NCBI GenBank assembly: GCA_021287075.1
Contig: JAJTBD010000016.1
Coordinates: 25,557 to 89,556, forward strand
DNA: 64,000 nt
Direction: 5' to 3'
DNA from: Micrococcales bacterium
GTDB taxonomy: Bacteria; Actinomycetota; Actinomycetes; Actinomycetales; Dermatophilaceae
Both the position numbers and the translations under genes were made by a program. Below are positions 9,309 through 19,996 of this stretch, piece by piece. Each line of letters opens with the position of its first letter. Position 1 is the first letter of the stretch. The notes beneath the pieces are model-generated. The model saw nothing but the letters and a program-made list of their open reading frames with translations. It was not told where the DNA came from and did not search any database.

Positions 9309-9362
9309 GTATGCCGCGGCCCGCCCCCGACCTGCGCACTCGTCGCCGGCCTCGCGGCATAC
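9309..9362. repeat. imperfect inverted pair of the GTATGCCGC motif in a divergent promoter region
   Basis: GTATGCCGC at 9309-9317 and its complement at 9354-9362 face each other across 36 bases. Unlike most pairs in the window it lies between the divergently transcribed topA and the dioxygenase gene, so it cannot be a terminator for either. The rest of 9182-9399 (about 218 bases) holds the topA ribosome-binding site and, from 9362, an AT-rich stretch that may carry the dioxygenase promoter. Confidence 0.75.
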
Positions 9363-9399
9363 TTTAATCTTCAATGTTGTTGGGAGGGGTATGACGACG

Positions 9400-10200
9400 A
9401 TGGAGCAGCCGACCGCCGACCACATGCCGGTCCTCTATCTCAGCCACGGGGCACCCCCGCTGGCCGACGACGAGCGCTGGACCGCCGAGCTCGCGGCGTG
9501 GTCCGCCGACCTCCCGCGCCCCAGCAGCATCCTCATGGTCTCGGCCCACTGGGAGCAGGACCCGATGACCGTCAGCGCGATCTCTCAGAAGGTCCCGCTC
9601 ACCTATGACTTCTGGGGCTTCCCGCAGAAGTACTACGAGGTCACCTATGACGCGCCGCTCGCGCCGCAGCTCGCGGCCGAGGTCGCCGGCCTGGTCGCCA
9701 GCGGCGCCAACCCGCTCCACGTCGACGAGTCGCGCGGGCTCGACCACGGCGCCTATGTGCCGCTGGTGGAGATGTTCCCCGAGGCCGACATCCCGGTGCT
9801 CCAGCTCTCGATGCCCACCCTCGACCCCCAGGAGCTCTTCGAGATCGGCCGCCGGCTGGCACCGCTGCGCGACCAGGGCACCCTCCTGGTCGGCTCGGGC
9901 TTCACCACCCACAACCTGCGCTGGTTCAACCCCGGCGGCGGCTCCGACTCGCCGCCGCCCGCCGCGAGCGCCGAGTTTGACCAGTGGGCGGCCGAGGCCA
10001 TGGCCCACCAGGACGTCGACGCGATCCTCGACTTCCTCGACAAGGCCCCGGCGGCCCAGGAGGCCCACCCGCGCACCGAGCACTGGGCGCCGCTCTACGT
10101 CGCCCTCGGCGCGGCATACGAGTCGGGGTCGCTGGAGAGCCGCTCGGTCGTGGACGGCTTCTGGTTCGGCCTGAGCAAGCGCTCCTGGCAGCTCGGCTGA
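9400..10200 (+). CDS. LigB-family class III extradiol dioxygenase (4,5-DOPA dioxygenase/YgiD type)
   Basis: 266 residues from ATG 9400, about ten bases after a strong GGAGGGG; the in-frame ATG 9391 sits too close to it. The length fits YgiD-type enzymes (about 260). Metal-ligand positions of the family are visible: the first His in YLSHGAPP, the His in VSAHWE, and the His in GSGFTTHNLRW. Members open catechol rings (DOPA to betalamic-type products) or have unknown aromatic substrates. It is isolated between topA and a symporter unit, so the substrate stays open. Followed closely by a GC-rich terminator. Confidence 0.85.
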   Translation: MEQPTADHMPVLYLSHGAPPLADDERWTAELAAWSADLPRPSSILMVSAHWEQDPMTVSAISQKVPLTYDFWGFPQKYYEVTYDAPLAPQLAAEVAGLVASGANPLHVDESRGLDHGAYVPLVEMFPEADIPVLQLSMPTLDPQELFEIGRRLAPLRDQGTLLVGSGFTTHNLRWFNPGGGSDSPPPAASAEFDQWAAEAMAHQDVDAILDFLDKAPAAQEAHPRTEHWAPLYVALGAAYESGSLESRSVVDGFWFGLSKRSWQLG

Positions 10201-10209
10201 GGCCCACCT

Positions 10210-10254
10210 GACAAGGACCCCCGTCCGGCACCGTGCCCGGCGGGGGTCCTTGTC
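10210..10254 (+). terminator. factor-independent terminator of the dioxygenase gene
   Basis: A strong GC-rich stem starts at ACAAGGACCCCCG and is closed by CGGGGGTCCTTGT, ending in a short T-containing tail. It lies 10 bases after the dioxygenase stop, before the convergent small membrane gene, and probably works in both directions. A single GGTATGCCGC follows at 10261-10270. Confidence 0.85.
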
Positions 10255-10279
10255 TCGTGCGGTATGCCGCGTGGGCGGC

Positions 10280-10624
10280 TCAGTGCCCCGCGGGGCGGTC
10301 GTCGTCGTGCGGGATGTGGTCGGGCACGACAATCGGCTTGGCCTTGGCCCAGGCCATGAAGGCCAGGCCGGCGGCGAGGAGTGCCAGGCCGGTCCACAGG
10401 TTGGCCCGGACCCCGCCGGTCTTGTCCAGCGACTGGTCGCCGACAAAGCTCGCCAGCGTCAGGATCAGGCCATAGATCGAGAGCAGTGCGCCGATGATGT
10501 TGCGGATGTCGAAGGCGCCCGCCGTGTGCCGGCCGGACCCGGTGTCGGTGCCCGCGTCGGCCACGTCCTCGCGGACGTCGTCACGCGCGTCCTCGGCGTC
10601 ATAGCGCTCAGGTGTGTGCGACAT
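10280..10624 (-). CDS. small membrane protein linked to the SSS symporter
   Basis: 114 residues, not recognised as a named family. About 40 N-terminal residues are acidic and hydrophilic, followed by two predicted membrane helices (around residues 42-62 and 75-92) and a short acidic, His-containing tail. It begins 18 bases after the end of the symporter gene and has an AGGGGG ribosome-binding site, so the two are almost surely co-transcribed. By analogy with the DUF485 partners of acetate symporters it may be an accessory subunit; that is inference. Confidence 0.75.
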   Translation of the reverse strand: MSHTPERYDAEDARDDVREDVADAGTDTGSGRHTAGAFDIRNIIGALLSIYGLILTLASFVGDQSLDKTGGVRANLWTGLALLAAGLAFMAWAKAKPIVVPDHIPHDDDRPAGH

Positions 10625-10642
10625 GGAGGATCCCCCTTTCCC

Positions 10643-12388
10643 TTAGAAGATGACGTTGAGGACGAGGACCATGGCCAGCGCGATGAGCGCCAGCGGCACG
10701 GTGCGCTGGAAGAAGGGCAGGCTCGCCTCGTGCGGGTCGATGAGGTCCTCCTTGGGCGTCTCGGAGTAGACCAGGCCCTTGAGCGAGCCCTCGGGCTTGG
10801 GTGCTGTCATCAGCGAGACGACCACCGAGACCACGATGTCGACGACGAAGGCCGTCGACGCGGCGACGAAGGCCAGGCCCTGGCCGGACAGCTCGAACGC
10901 CTTGCCGAACTCGCCCGCCGACCAGACCGCGATCGCCGACAGGGTGCCGGCCACCAGGCCCATCCAGCCCGCCGTCGCGGTCATCCGCTTCCAGAACATG
11001 CCGAGGATGAAGGTGGCGAACAGCGGAGCGTTGAAGAAGCCGAAGAGCGTCTGGAGGTAGTCCATGATGTTGCCGAACTTGCCGGCGATCGTGGCCGTGA
11101 AGATCGCGACGACGGTGGCCGCGAAGGTCGCCAGGCGCCCGATGCCCAGGTAGTAGTGGTCCGGCTTGTCCTTCTGGACGTAGGTCTGCCACAGGTCATA
11201 GCTGAAGACGGTGTTGAAGGCCGAGATGTTGGCCGCCATGCCGGCCATGAAGGCCGCGAGCAGACCCGCGATGGCCAGGCCGAGCAGACCGTTGGGCAGC
11301 ACATCGCGCATGAGCAGCAGCAGGGCGTCGTTGTATTTGACGTCGCCCGACGCGCCACCGGGGATGGCGGCCTCGCCGCCGGACGCCTTGAGCTGGACGA
11401 TCTCGTTGACCAGCACCGCCGCGACCATGCCGGGCAGGATCACGATGAAGGGGACGAACATCTTGGGGAAGGCGCCGATGATGGGCGTCTTGCGGGCCGC
11501 GGAGATGGAGTTGGACGCCATCGCGCGCTGCACCTCGACGAAGTTGGTCGTCCAGTAGCCGAAGGAGAGCACGAAGCCCAGGCCGAAGACGATGCCGATG
11601 ACCGACAGCAGCGGGCTGTCGAAGCCGGACAGGGGCAGGCCGGGCCAGGACTCGAGCTGGTCCTTGGCGGGCGTGATCTTGTCGTTGTTCGCCGCGGCGG
11701 CGGTGATCTTGTCCTTGAGGCCGCCATAGCCGCCCACCCGGTGCAGACCGATGAGGGTCAGCGGCAGGAGCGAGGCCACGATGACAAAGAACTGGAGCAC
11801 CTCGTTGTAGATCGCCGCGGAGAGGCCACCGAGGGTGATGTAGGACAGCACGATGACGGCGGCGACGATGAGGGCCGTCCACATCGGCCAGCCCAGCAGG
11901 GCGTGCACGATCGAGGCGAGCAGATAGAGGTTGACGCCGGCGATGAGCAGCTGCGCGAGCGCGAAGGAGAGCGAGTTGACCAGGTGTGCGCCGGGCCCGA
12001 AGCGGCGGAGCATGAACTCCGGCACCGACCGGACCTTGGAGCCGTAGTAGAACGGCATCATCACGACGCCGAGGAAGAGCATGGCCGGGATGGCGCCCAC
12101 CCAGAAGTAGTGGACGGTCGGCAGGCCCATCTGGGCGCCGGTGGCGGACATGCCCATGATCTCGACCGCACCGAGGTTGGCCGAGATGAAGGCCAGGCCG
12201 GTCACCCACGCCGGGAGCGAGCGCCCCGAGAGGAAGAAGTCGATCGAGTCGGACACCTGGCGCCGGGCCATGAACCCGATGCCCAGGACGAACGCGAAGT
12301 AGATCGCGATGAGCAGGTAGTCGAGCCAGTTGGCCGTGATCAGTGTGTCAGCGGCGCGGACGGCTCCCTGCGCTGAGGAGATAAGCAC
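10643..12388 (-). CDS. sodium:solute symporter (SSS family)
   Basis: 581 residues. GTG 12388 is chosen because a GGAGG lies at 12397-12401, eight bases upstream; the frame can be extended to GTG 12397, which would overlap that site. About 14 hydrophobic helices, with the SSS-type N-terminal segment FLSGRSLPAWVTGLAFISAN and the conserved helix regions of Na+/sugar and Na+/solute symporters. It resembles the galactose/glucose branch more than the acetate branch represented by the two symporters near 45-48 kb. The substrate is unknown. Operon with the small membrane gene downstream. Confidence 0.85.
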   Translation of the reverse strand: MLISSAQGAVRAADTLITANWLDYLLIAIYFAFVLGIGFMARRQVSDSIDFFLSGRSLPAWVTGLAFISANLGAVEIMGMSATGAQMGLPTVHYFWVGAIPAMLFLGVVMMPFYYGSKVRSVPEFMLRRFGPGAHLVNSLSFALAQLLIAGVNLYLLASIVHALLGWPMWTALIVAAVIVLSYITLGGLSAAIYNEVLQFFVIVASLLPLTLIGLHRVGGYGGLKDKITAAAANNDKITPAKDQLESWPGLPLSGFDSPLLSVIGIVFGLGFVLSFGYWTTNFVEVQRAMASNSISAARKTPIIGAFPKMFVPFIVILPGMVAAVLVNEIVQLKASGGEAAIPGGASGDVKYNDALLLLMRDVLPNGLLGLAIAGLLAAFMAGMAANISAFNTVFSYDLWQTYVQKDKPDHYYLGIGRLATFAATVVAIFTATIAGKFGNIMDYLQTLFGFFNAPLFATFILGMFWKRMTATAGWMGLVAGTLSAIAVWSAGEFGKAFELSGQGLAFVAASTAFVVDIVVSVVVSLMTAPKPEGSLKGLVYSETPKEDLIDPHEASLPFFQRTVPLALIALAMVLVLNVIF

Positions 12389-12506
12389 CGTTGGCACCTC
12401 CAGCGAGGACGGATGGGACCCGCATCACAGTAGGCCCATATGGAACACCAGCAACTTGTGCATCATCATTCGTGGGAATCGCCACCAAAGCGTTATCGCC
12501 CCTCGC

Positions 12507-13424
12507 CTAGGGCGTGGGCATGCCGCCATTGACGTTGAGCGTCTCGCCCACGACATAGCTCGACTCGGGCGAGGCGAGGAAGACATAGGCGGGGGCGAGC
12601 TCGGTCGGCTGGCCGGCGCGGCCGAGGGCCGTGGACTGGCCGAACTCCGGGAGGTCCTCCGGCTTCTGGCCCCCGGACGGCTGGAGCGGCGTCCAGATCG
12701 GCCCCGGCGCGACGCCGTTGACGCGGATGCCCTTGGGCGCGAGGGCCTCGGCCAGACCCTTGGTGAAGTTGTTGATCGCGGCCTTGGTCGAGGCATAGTC
12801 CACGAGCGTCGGCGAGGGCTGGTAGGCCTGGATCGAGGTCGTGTTGATGATGGTCGCGCCCGGCTCGAGGTGGGGCAGCGCCGCACGCACGAGCCGGAAC
12901 ATCGCCAGGATGTTGATGTCGTAGGTGGCTTCGAGCTGCTCGTCGTCGATCTCCTCGAACTCGGCCGCCTTCTGCTTGCCGCCGTTGTTGACGAGGATGT
13001 CCAGGCCGCCGAGCTGGTCGACCGCCCCGTCCACGAGCTCCTTGGCAAAGGCCTTGTCGCGCAGGTCTCCGGGCAGGGTGGCGGCGGTGCGGCCCTCGGC
13101 CCGGATGATCTCGGCGACCTTCTGCGCGTCCTGCTCCTCCTCGGGCAGATAGGTGATCGCGACGTCGGCCCCCTCGCGGGCGAACGCGATAGCGGTGGCA
13201 GCCCCGATCCCGGAGTCGCCGCCGGTGATGAGCGCCTTGCGGCCCTCCAGCCGACCGGTCCCTCGATAGGACTTCTCGCCGAGGTCGGCCTTGGGGGTCA
13301 TCTCGGCGTCGAGGCCGGTACCGGGCAGTGACTCGGCCGGCGGGGAGATGACCGGATAGCGCTTGGTCGGGTCCTGGAAGGCCAGCTGGTCGGTGGTGGT
13401 CTGGTCGCTGTCCTGGGAGGCCAT
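12507..13424 (-). CDS. short-chain dehydrogenase/reductase, GSP39/YhxD-like
   Basis: 305 residues, ATG preceded by AAGGAG. A ~50-residue N-terminal extension (with YPVISPP) precedes the Rossmann domain, as in the stress-associated YhxD/YdaD (GSP39) group. The nucleotide-binding GGDSGIG, the NNGG structural motif, and the catalytic VDYASTKAA (Tyr and Lys) are present. These enzymes are NAD(P)-dependent and in Bacillus belong to the general stress regulon; the substrate is not known. The 118-base stretch between it and the symporter start is AT-richer and probably holds the symporter promoter. Confidence 0.88.
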   Translation of the reverse strand: MASQDSDQTTTDQLAFQDPTKRYPVISPPAESLPGTGLDAEMTPKADLGEKSYRGTGRLEGRKALITGGDSGIGAATAIAFAREGADVAITYLPEEEQDAQKVAEIIRAEGRTAATLPGDLRDKAFAKELVDGAVDQLGGLDILVNNGGKQKAAEFEEIDDEQLEATYDINILAMFRLVRAALPHLEPGATIINTTSIQAYQPSPTLVDYASTKAAINNFTKGLAEALAPKGIRVNGVAPGPIWTPLQPSGGQKPEDLPEFGQSTALGRAGQPTELAPAYVFLASPESSYVVGETLNVNGGMPTP

Positions 13425-13510
13425 GAGCGGCTCCTTTCCATCGGTTCCCGCCAGCCCATCACGCTCCCCGGGGCCCCTGCCTCACCCTGTGGCATGGGAT
13501 CGCCCGCGAC

Positions 13511-14599
13511 TCACCCGGGGAGAGCCGCGAGCCGCCGCGCGATCTGGATGTGCAGCTGGAAGCTCGCCCGCATCGCCCGGGTGGAGTGCAGGTTTAGCAC
13601 GACCTGGGCATCCTGGGCCGGGTAGTGGAAGGCGTGGGCGGCCGTGAGCCCCAGACCGCCCACCGGCTCGGGCAGACCGCGCAGCACGAGTGGCATGAAC
13701 TCGCCGAATCGCAGCGTGGCCAGCCCTGCGCCGTAGTGAATGCCCGGCCGCAGCCGCGACCGCGGACGAGCCAGGTGGGCGAGCAGCTCCGCGGAGATGA
13801 GCGCGCCCGCGTGCAGCGCCCGCTGGAAGCGGACGAGGTCGTCGGCCGTCGTGACCGCTCCCCCGTCGACGGAGCCGACACTGAGCACCGGCAGCCGGCT
13901 GACCTCGGCGCGCGCAACCCACATCGGGGCGATGTCGAGGGCGGCGAGCTCCGCCCGCGTGGCGGTGTCGTGTGGCTGGCCCGTGTGCGTCATCCCCGCC
14001 GGGTCGAAGACCTGCTCGCGCAGGAGCTCGCGGGCCGGACGCCCGGCAACCTCCTCGGCGACCCGCAGCAGCAGCGCGAAGCCAGCGTCGGTGTATCCGA
14101 AGCGCGCCCCCGGCCGGCCGACCGCAGGCAGGCCCCGGGCCTGCGCCAGCACCGACCGCAGGTCCCAGCGCCGGTCGGGATCGGACCCCAGCCCCGCGAG
14201 GGAGCAGGCGGTCCGGTGGCCGCGCGGTGGCTCGAGCGGGTCGGGCAGCCCGGAACGGTGGGCCAGCAGGTGCTCGACGGTCACCTCGACCCCGAGGTCG
14301 ACGCCGTCCGCGGCCGGCAGCCCGGCGAGGTCGTCGGCCGGCATGAGGGTGCCGACGGGCGAGTCGAGCGCGAGACGGCCCTGCTCGACCAGACGCCCGA
14401 TGAGCACGGCGACGAAGACCTTGCCGATGCTCGCCGTGTGGAAGGGCTGCTCGACCGCGCCGTAGCCGAAGCGCACGCCCGGCGCCTCGACGAGCACCTG
14501 CGGCGCCGGCAGCCCCGGCGACCGTCGGCGGGTGAGGCGGTCCAGGCGGGAGCGCAGCGCCCCGTCGAGCCAGTCCTGGAGCGCGGGCGTGGATGACAT
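13511..14599 (-). CDS. serine hydrolase (beta-lactamase family), PadR-linked
   Basis: 362 residues. The SxxK motif is TASIGK near residue 85; the second motif reads FGYTDAGFA (YxD in place of YxN). No signal peptide is evident. It is divergent from a padR-type regulator across 75 bases that contain two palindromes, so its expression is probably controlled by that repressor. Substrate unknown (esterase or D-aminopeptidase-like). It is only distantly similar to the serine hydrolase at 3.3-4.7 kb and not an obvious duplicate. Confidence 0.82.
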   Translation of the reverse strand: MSSTPALQDWLDGALRSRLDRLTRRRSPGLPAPQVLVEAPGVRFGYGAVEQPFHTASIGKVFVAVLIGRLVEQGRLALDSPVGTLMPADDLAGLPAADGVDLGVEVTVEHLLAHRSGLPDPLEPPRGHRTACSLAGLGSDPDRRWDLRSVLAQARGLPAVGRPGARFGYTDAGFALLLRVAEEVAGRPARELLREQVFDPAGMTHTGQPHDTATRAELAALDIAPMWVARAEVSRLPVLSVGSVDGGAVTTADDLVRFQRALHAGALISAELLAHLARPRSRLRPGIHYGAGLATLRFGEFMPLVLRGLPEPVGGLGLTAAHAFHYPAQDAQVVLNLHSTRAMRASFQLHIQIARRLAALPG

Positions 14600-14610
14600 G
14601 ACGGCCTCCC

Positions 14611-14627
14611 ATGTGTCTATGAGACAT
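14611..14627. promoter_or_regulatory. candidate PadR operator, site 1
   Basis: ATGT at 14611-14614 and ACAT at 14624-14627 are separated by nine bases, the half-site arrangement typical of PadR repressors. Inside it lies a perfect TGTCT-ATG-AGACA palindrome (14614-14626). It sits between the divergent serine hydrolase and padR starts. Confidence 0.65.
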
Positions 14628-14640
14628 ATCTAGCAGACGG

Positions 14641-14651
14641 GTCTCAGAGAC
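14641..14651. promoter_or_regulatory. candidate PadR operator, site 2
   Basis: GTCTC-A-GAGAC is a perfect 11-base palindrome whose half-site matches the core of the palindrome centred 26 bases upstream. Two related sites about two and a half helical turns apart in one short divergent region suggest cooperative binding of the adjacent PadR-family regulator. Confidence 0.5.
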
Positions 14652-14674
14652 ACAAGCGGGATAGGCTCCCGGCC

Positions 14675-15199
14675 ATGTCCCACGTAATCCTAGGTCTGCT
14701 GCTCCTGTGGCCGATGAGCCGCTATGACCTCATCCGCGCCTTCGAGGCGGGGGTCTCGCTCTTCTACAGCGCGAGCTCGGGCAGTCTCAAGCGGGCGCTC
14801 GACGGGCTCCTTGAGCGGGGGCTGGTCGAGGTCGAGAGCGTCGAGCAGGGGTCCCGCGGCCGCAAGGTCTACCGCGTGACGGATGCCGGTCGCTCGGCCT
14901 TCCACGCGTGGATGCGCAGCGAGCTGACCGAGTCCAGCGCGGAGACCGGGGCTCTGGCCCGCCTCTACTTCCTCGGACTGGTCGAGCCGGCCGACCGCGA
15001 GGCGGTCATCGCCCGCATCACGGAGCGCCTCGGCGACGACCTCGCCCGCCTCGAGGCGCTGCAGGCCGAAGTCCAGCAGGCTTCCGTCCCAACGGAACTC
15101 GCCGATGTCGCGACCTACCAGAGGGCGACGCTCGCCTACGGGCTGGCCTCCCACCGGTTCGCTCTCGACTGGTTCCGCACGGGCCTCCCCCGGGACTGA
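14675..15199 (+). CDS. PadR-family transcriptional regulator
   Basis: 174 residues. N-terminal winged helix-turn-helix of the PadR type (opens ILGLLLLWPMSRYDLI, wing region around residues 40-65), then a helical dimerisation domain of the Vir_act_alpha_C type. No effector pocket can be named. It is divergent from the serine hydrolase and probably represses both itself and that gene. Its 3' end faces icd across a GTATGCCGC-type hairpin. Confidence 0.88.
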   Translation: MSHVILGLLLLWPMSRYDLIRAFEAGVSLFYSASSGSLKRALDGLLERGLVEVESVEQGSRGRKVYRVTDAGRSAFHAWMRSELTESSAETGALARLYFLGLVEPADREAVIARITERLGDDLARLEALQAEVQQASVPTELADVATYQRATLAYGLASHRFALDWFRTGLPRD

Positions 15200-15210
15200 C
15201 CCCAGACGCA

Positions 15211-15247
15211 GGTATGCCGCACGCTCATGGTGAGCGCGCGGCATACC
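15211..15247. terminator. GTATGCCGC-type hairpin between convergent padR and icd
   Basis: GGTATGCCGC (15211-15220) and GCGGCATACC (15238-15247) flank a short GC-rich stretch and form a stem between two convergent genes, 11 bases after the padR stop. Terminator function is inferred from position; there is no U-tract. Confidence 0.75.
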
Positions 15248-15279
15248 TCATGCAGGTGGTCGCCCCGGAGGGCGACCGG

Positions 15280-17550
<2,271 letters not shown>

Positions 17551-17647
17551 TCACCGCGACCCCGCGGCTGCGCCCATCCTCCCACGTCACCGGAGCGGTC
17601 TGTGGGGGTATGCCGTGTGGTGGCAGTTCAGTCGCGGTCTCGTTCGA

Positions 17648-17989
17648 TCAGCGGGCCTCTGCCCACCAGCCGACCCGCGCCGCCTCATCCCATTCGCCGT
17701 CCGGAACCACCCCGAGGAAGGTGAAGGTGCCGTCCGGCTCGGGGTTGTGGCCCACACCCCACGAGACCGGCTCCTCCTCCAGGCCCAACCACTCGACCGT
17801 CACGTGCCACGGATCCGCCCGGACGATCCTGCCGGGATGCCCGTGCTGGAGGACCGGCGTCGTGCCGTCACCCTGGGGGGCGAAAATGTCCTCCTCGTGC
17901 TGGGGGCCCAGCCAGATCACCCGCACGCCCGGACGCGCCGATGCAACGGTGAGGTGGCACAGATCGCTACTACCCGGCATTCGCAGCAT
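17648..17989 (-). CDS. hypothetical protein
   Basis: 113 residues, family not recognised. No membrane segment or signal peptide; Trp-rich and acidic, with a GRIVRADPWHVTVEWLG stretch that reads like a small beta-barrel. It begins three bases after the end of the second ABC transporter gene and may be the last gene of the tetR-ABC-ABC operon. Codon use resembles its neighbours, which supports it being real. Confidence 0.6.
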   Translation of the reverse strand: MLRMPGSSDLCHLTVASARPGVRVIWLGPQHEEDIFAPQGDGTTPVLQHGHPGRIVRADPWHVTVEWLGLEEEPVSWGVGHNPEPDGTFTFLGVVPDGEWDEAARVGWWAEAR

Positions 17990-17992
17990 TCT

Positions 17993-19996
17993 TCACCCAG
18001 TCCGGACAGCGAGGGTAGTGTCCTCCTCGACGGCGGCGCCGGCGAACTGGGCCTGGTAGAGCCGGCTGTAGGCGCCGCCGGCGTGGACGAGCTCGTCGTG
18101 GCTGCCCTGCTCCACGATCCGGCCGGCCTCCATCACGAGGATGACGTCGGCGTCGCGGATCGTCGACAGGCGGTGGGCGATGACAAACGACGTGCGGTCG
18201 CTGCGCAGCGCCGCCATGGCGTGCTGGACGAGCAGCTCGGTGCGGGTGTCGACCGAGGAGGTCGCCTCGTCGAGGATCAGCAGCGCGGGCTGGGAGAGGA
18301 AGGCCCGGGCGATCGTGAGCAGCTGCTTCTCGCCGGCCGAGATGTTGGAGCCCTCGTCGTCGATGCGCGTGTCATAGCCGTCGGGCAGCGAGTGGACGAA
18401 GCGGTCGACATAGGTGGCGCGCGCCGCCTCGAGGATCTCCTCCTCGCTCGCGCCGGGTCGGCCATAGGCGATGTTGTCGCGGATCGTGCCGTTGAAGAGC
18501 CAGGTGTCCTGGAGGACCATGCCGATCTGGTCGCGCAGGTCTTGGCGGCGCATCTGGGCGATGTCGACACCGTCGAGCGTGATGCGGCCGCCGTCGAGCT
18601 CGTAGAAGCGCATGATCAGGTTGACCAGCGTGGTCTTGCCCGCGCCCGTGGGGCCGACGATGGCGACCGTCTGCCCCGGCTCGACGACGAGGTCGAGGTG
18701 CTCGATGAGCGGCTTGTCGGGGCTGTAGGAGAAGGACACATCCTCGAACTCGACCCGTCCGTGGGCTTGGTCTATTGCGAGCGGCTGCCCCGACTCGGCC
18801 ACCTGCTCGTCGGCGTCGAGGACCTCGAAGACCCGCTCGGCAGAGGCGACCCCGGACTGGAGCAGGTTGGCCATGGAGGCGACCTGGGTCAGCGGCTGGG
18901 TGAACTGGCGGGAGTACTGGATGAAGGCCTGGACCCCGCCGAGGGTCATCGAGCCGCCCGCCACGCGCAGCCCGCCGACGACGGCGACCGCGACATAGGA
19001 GAGGTTCCCGACGAACATCATCGCCGGCATGATGATGCCGCTGATGAACTGGGCGCTGAACCCGGCGCTGTAGAGGTCGTCGTTCTTGTCCGCGAAGGCG
19101 GCCTCGTTGTCGCGCTGGCGGCCGAAGACCTTGACCAGGCTGTGCCCGGTGAAGGACTCCTCGACGACGGCGTTGACCTCACCGGTCGAGCGCCACTGGT
19201 CCTTGAAGTGGCCCTGGGCGCGCTTGCCGATGACGCCCGTGACGATGCCCGCGAGCGGGATCGTCACCAGCGCGATGACGGTGAGCAGCGGCGAGACCCA
19301 GAACATCATGGCGAGCATCGCCAGGACCGTCAGCAGCGAGGTGAGCAGCTGGCTGAGGGTCTGCTGGAGCGACTGCGAGACATTGTCGATGTCGTTGGTG
19401 ACACGGCTGAGCAGCTCGCCACGGGGCTGGGAGTCGAAGTAGGGCAGCGGGAGCCGGTTGATCTTGTCCTCGACATCGCGTCGGAGGTTGAAGATCGTGC
19501 GGTTGACCGCGCCGGCGAGCAGGTGCTGGGAGACCCAGGAGATCAGCGAGGCGGCGGCATACAGCGCCAGCACGAGGAGGATCACCCGCAGCACCGCGTC
19601 GAAGTCGATCCCCTGACCCGGGACGAGATGGGTCATGCCGGAGAGCATGTCGGCCATCTGGTCCTGACCACGGGAGCGCAGCTGCTCGACCATCTGCTCC
19701 TGGGTGACGCCCGCCGGGAGGTTGCGCCCGACGATGCCGGCAAAGATCAGATCCGTTGCGCGGCCGAGGATCTTGGGGCCGAGCGCCGAGAGCACGACGC
19801 TGACGACGGTCATCGCGATGATGCCCAGGAGCAGCCCGCGCTCGGGTCGCATCAACCCGACGACGCGCCTGGCCGAGGCCCTGAAGTCCTGGGCCTTCTC
19901 GCCGCTGCCGGCCATGGCGCCGGGGCCGTGCACGGGTCGCTGCGGGCCACGCCGCTGCTCGGCGGCCTTCTCCTCTGCGGTCTTGAGCTCGCTCAT
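17993..19996 (-). CDS. heterodimeric ABC exporter subunit, consensus nucleotide-binding domain
   Basis: 667 residues: a ~60-residue cytoplasmic N-terminus, six membrane helices, then an ABC ATPase domain. Walker A is GPTGAGKTT, Walker B ends LLILDEATSSVD with the catalytic Glu, and the switch is VIAHRLST. The signature reads NISAGEKQ instead of LSGGQ. It overlaps the partner gene by four bases. Together with that partner it forms a TM287/288- or BmrCD-like exporter (multidrug or lipid) with one consensus and one degenerate ATP site; the odd signature here should belong to the degenerate site. Probably under control of the adjacent TetR regulator. Confidence 0.92.
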   Translation of the reverse strand: MSELKTAEEKAAEQRRGPQRPVHGPGAMAGSGEKAQDFRASARRVVGLMRPERGLLLGIIAMTVVSVVLSALGPKILGRATDLIFAGIVGRNLPAGVTQEQMVEQLRSRGQDQMADMLSGMTHLVPGQGIDFDAVLRVILLVLALYAAASLISWVSQHLLAGAVNRTIFNLRRDVEDKINRLPLPYFDSQPRGELLSRVTNDIDNVSQSLQQTLSQLLTSLLTVLAMLAMMFWVSPLLTVIALVTIPLAGIVTGVIGKRAQGHFKDQWRSTGEVNAVVEESFTGHSLVKVFGRQRDNEAAFADKNDDLYSAGFSAQFISGIIMPAMMFVGNLSYVAVAVVGGLRVAGGSMTLGGVQAFIQYSRQFTQPLTQVASMANLLQSGVASAERVFEVLDADEQVAESGQPLAIDQAHGRVEFEDVSFSYSPDKPLIEHLDLVVEPGQTVAIVGPTGAGKTTLVNLIMRFYELDGGRITLDGVDIAQMRRQDLRDQIGMVLQDTWLFNGTIRDNIAYGRPGASEEEILEAARATYVDRFVHSLPDGYDTRIDDEGSNISAGEKQLLTIARAFLSQPALLILDEATSSVDTRTELLVQHAMAALRSDRTSFVIAHRLSTIRDADVILVMEAGRIVEQGSHDELVHAGGAYSRLYQAQFAGAAVEEDTTLAVRTG

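Noticed and set aside
10250..12376. 708-codon ORF on the + strand
   Set aside because: Antisense to the SSS symporter; low-complexity Asp/Arg/Gly-rich product, no ribosome-binding site.
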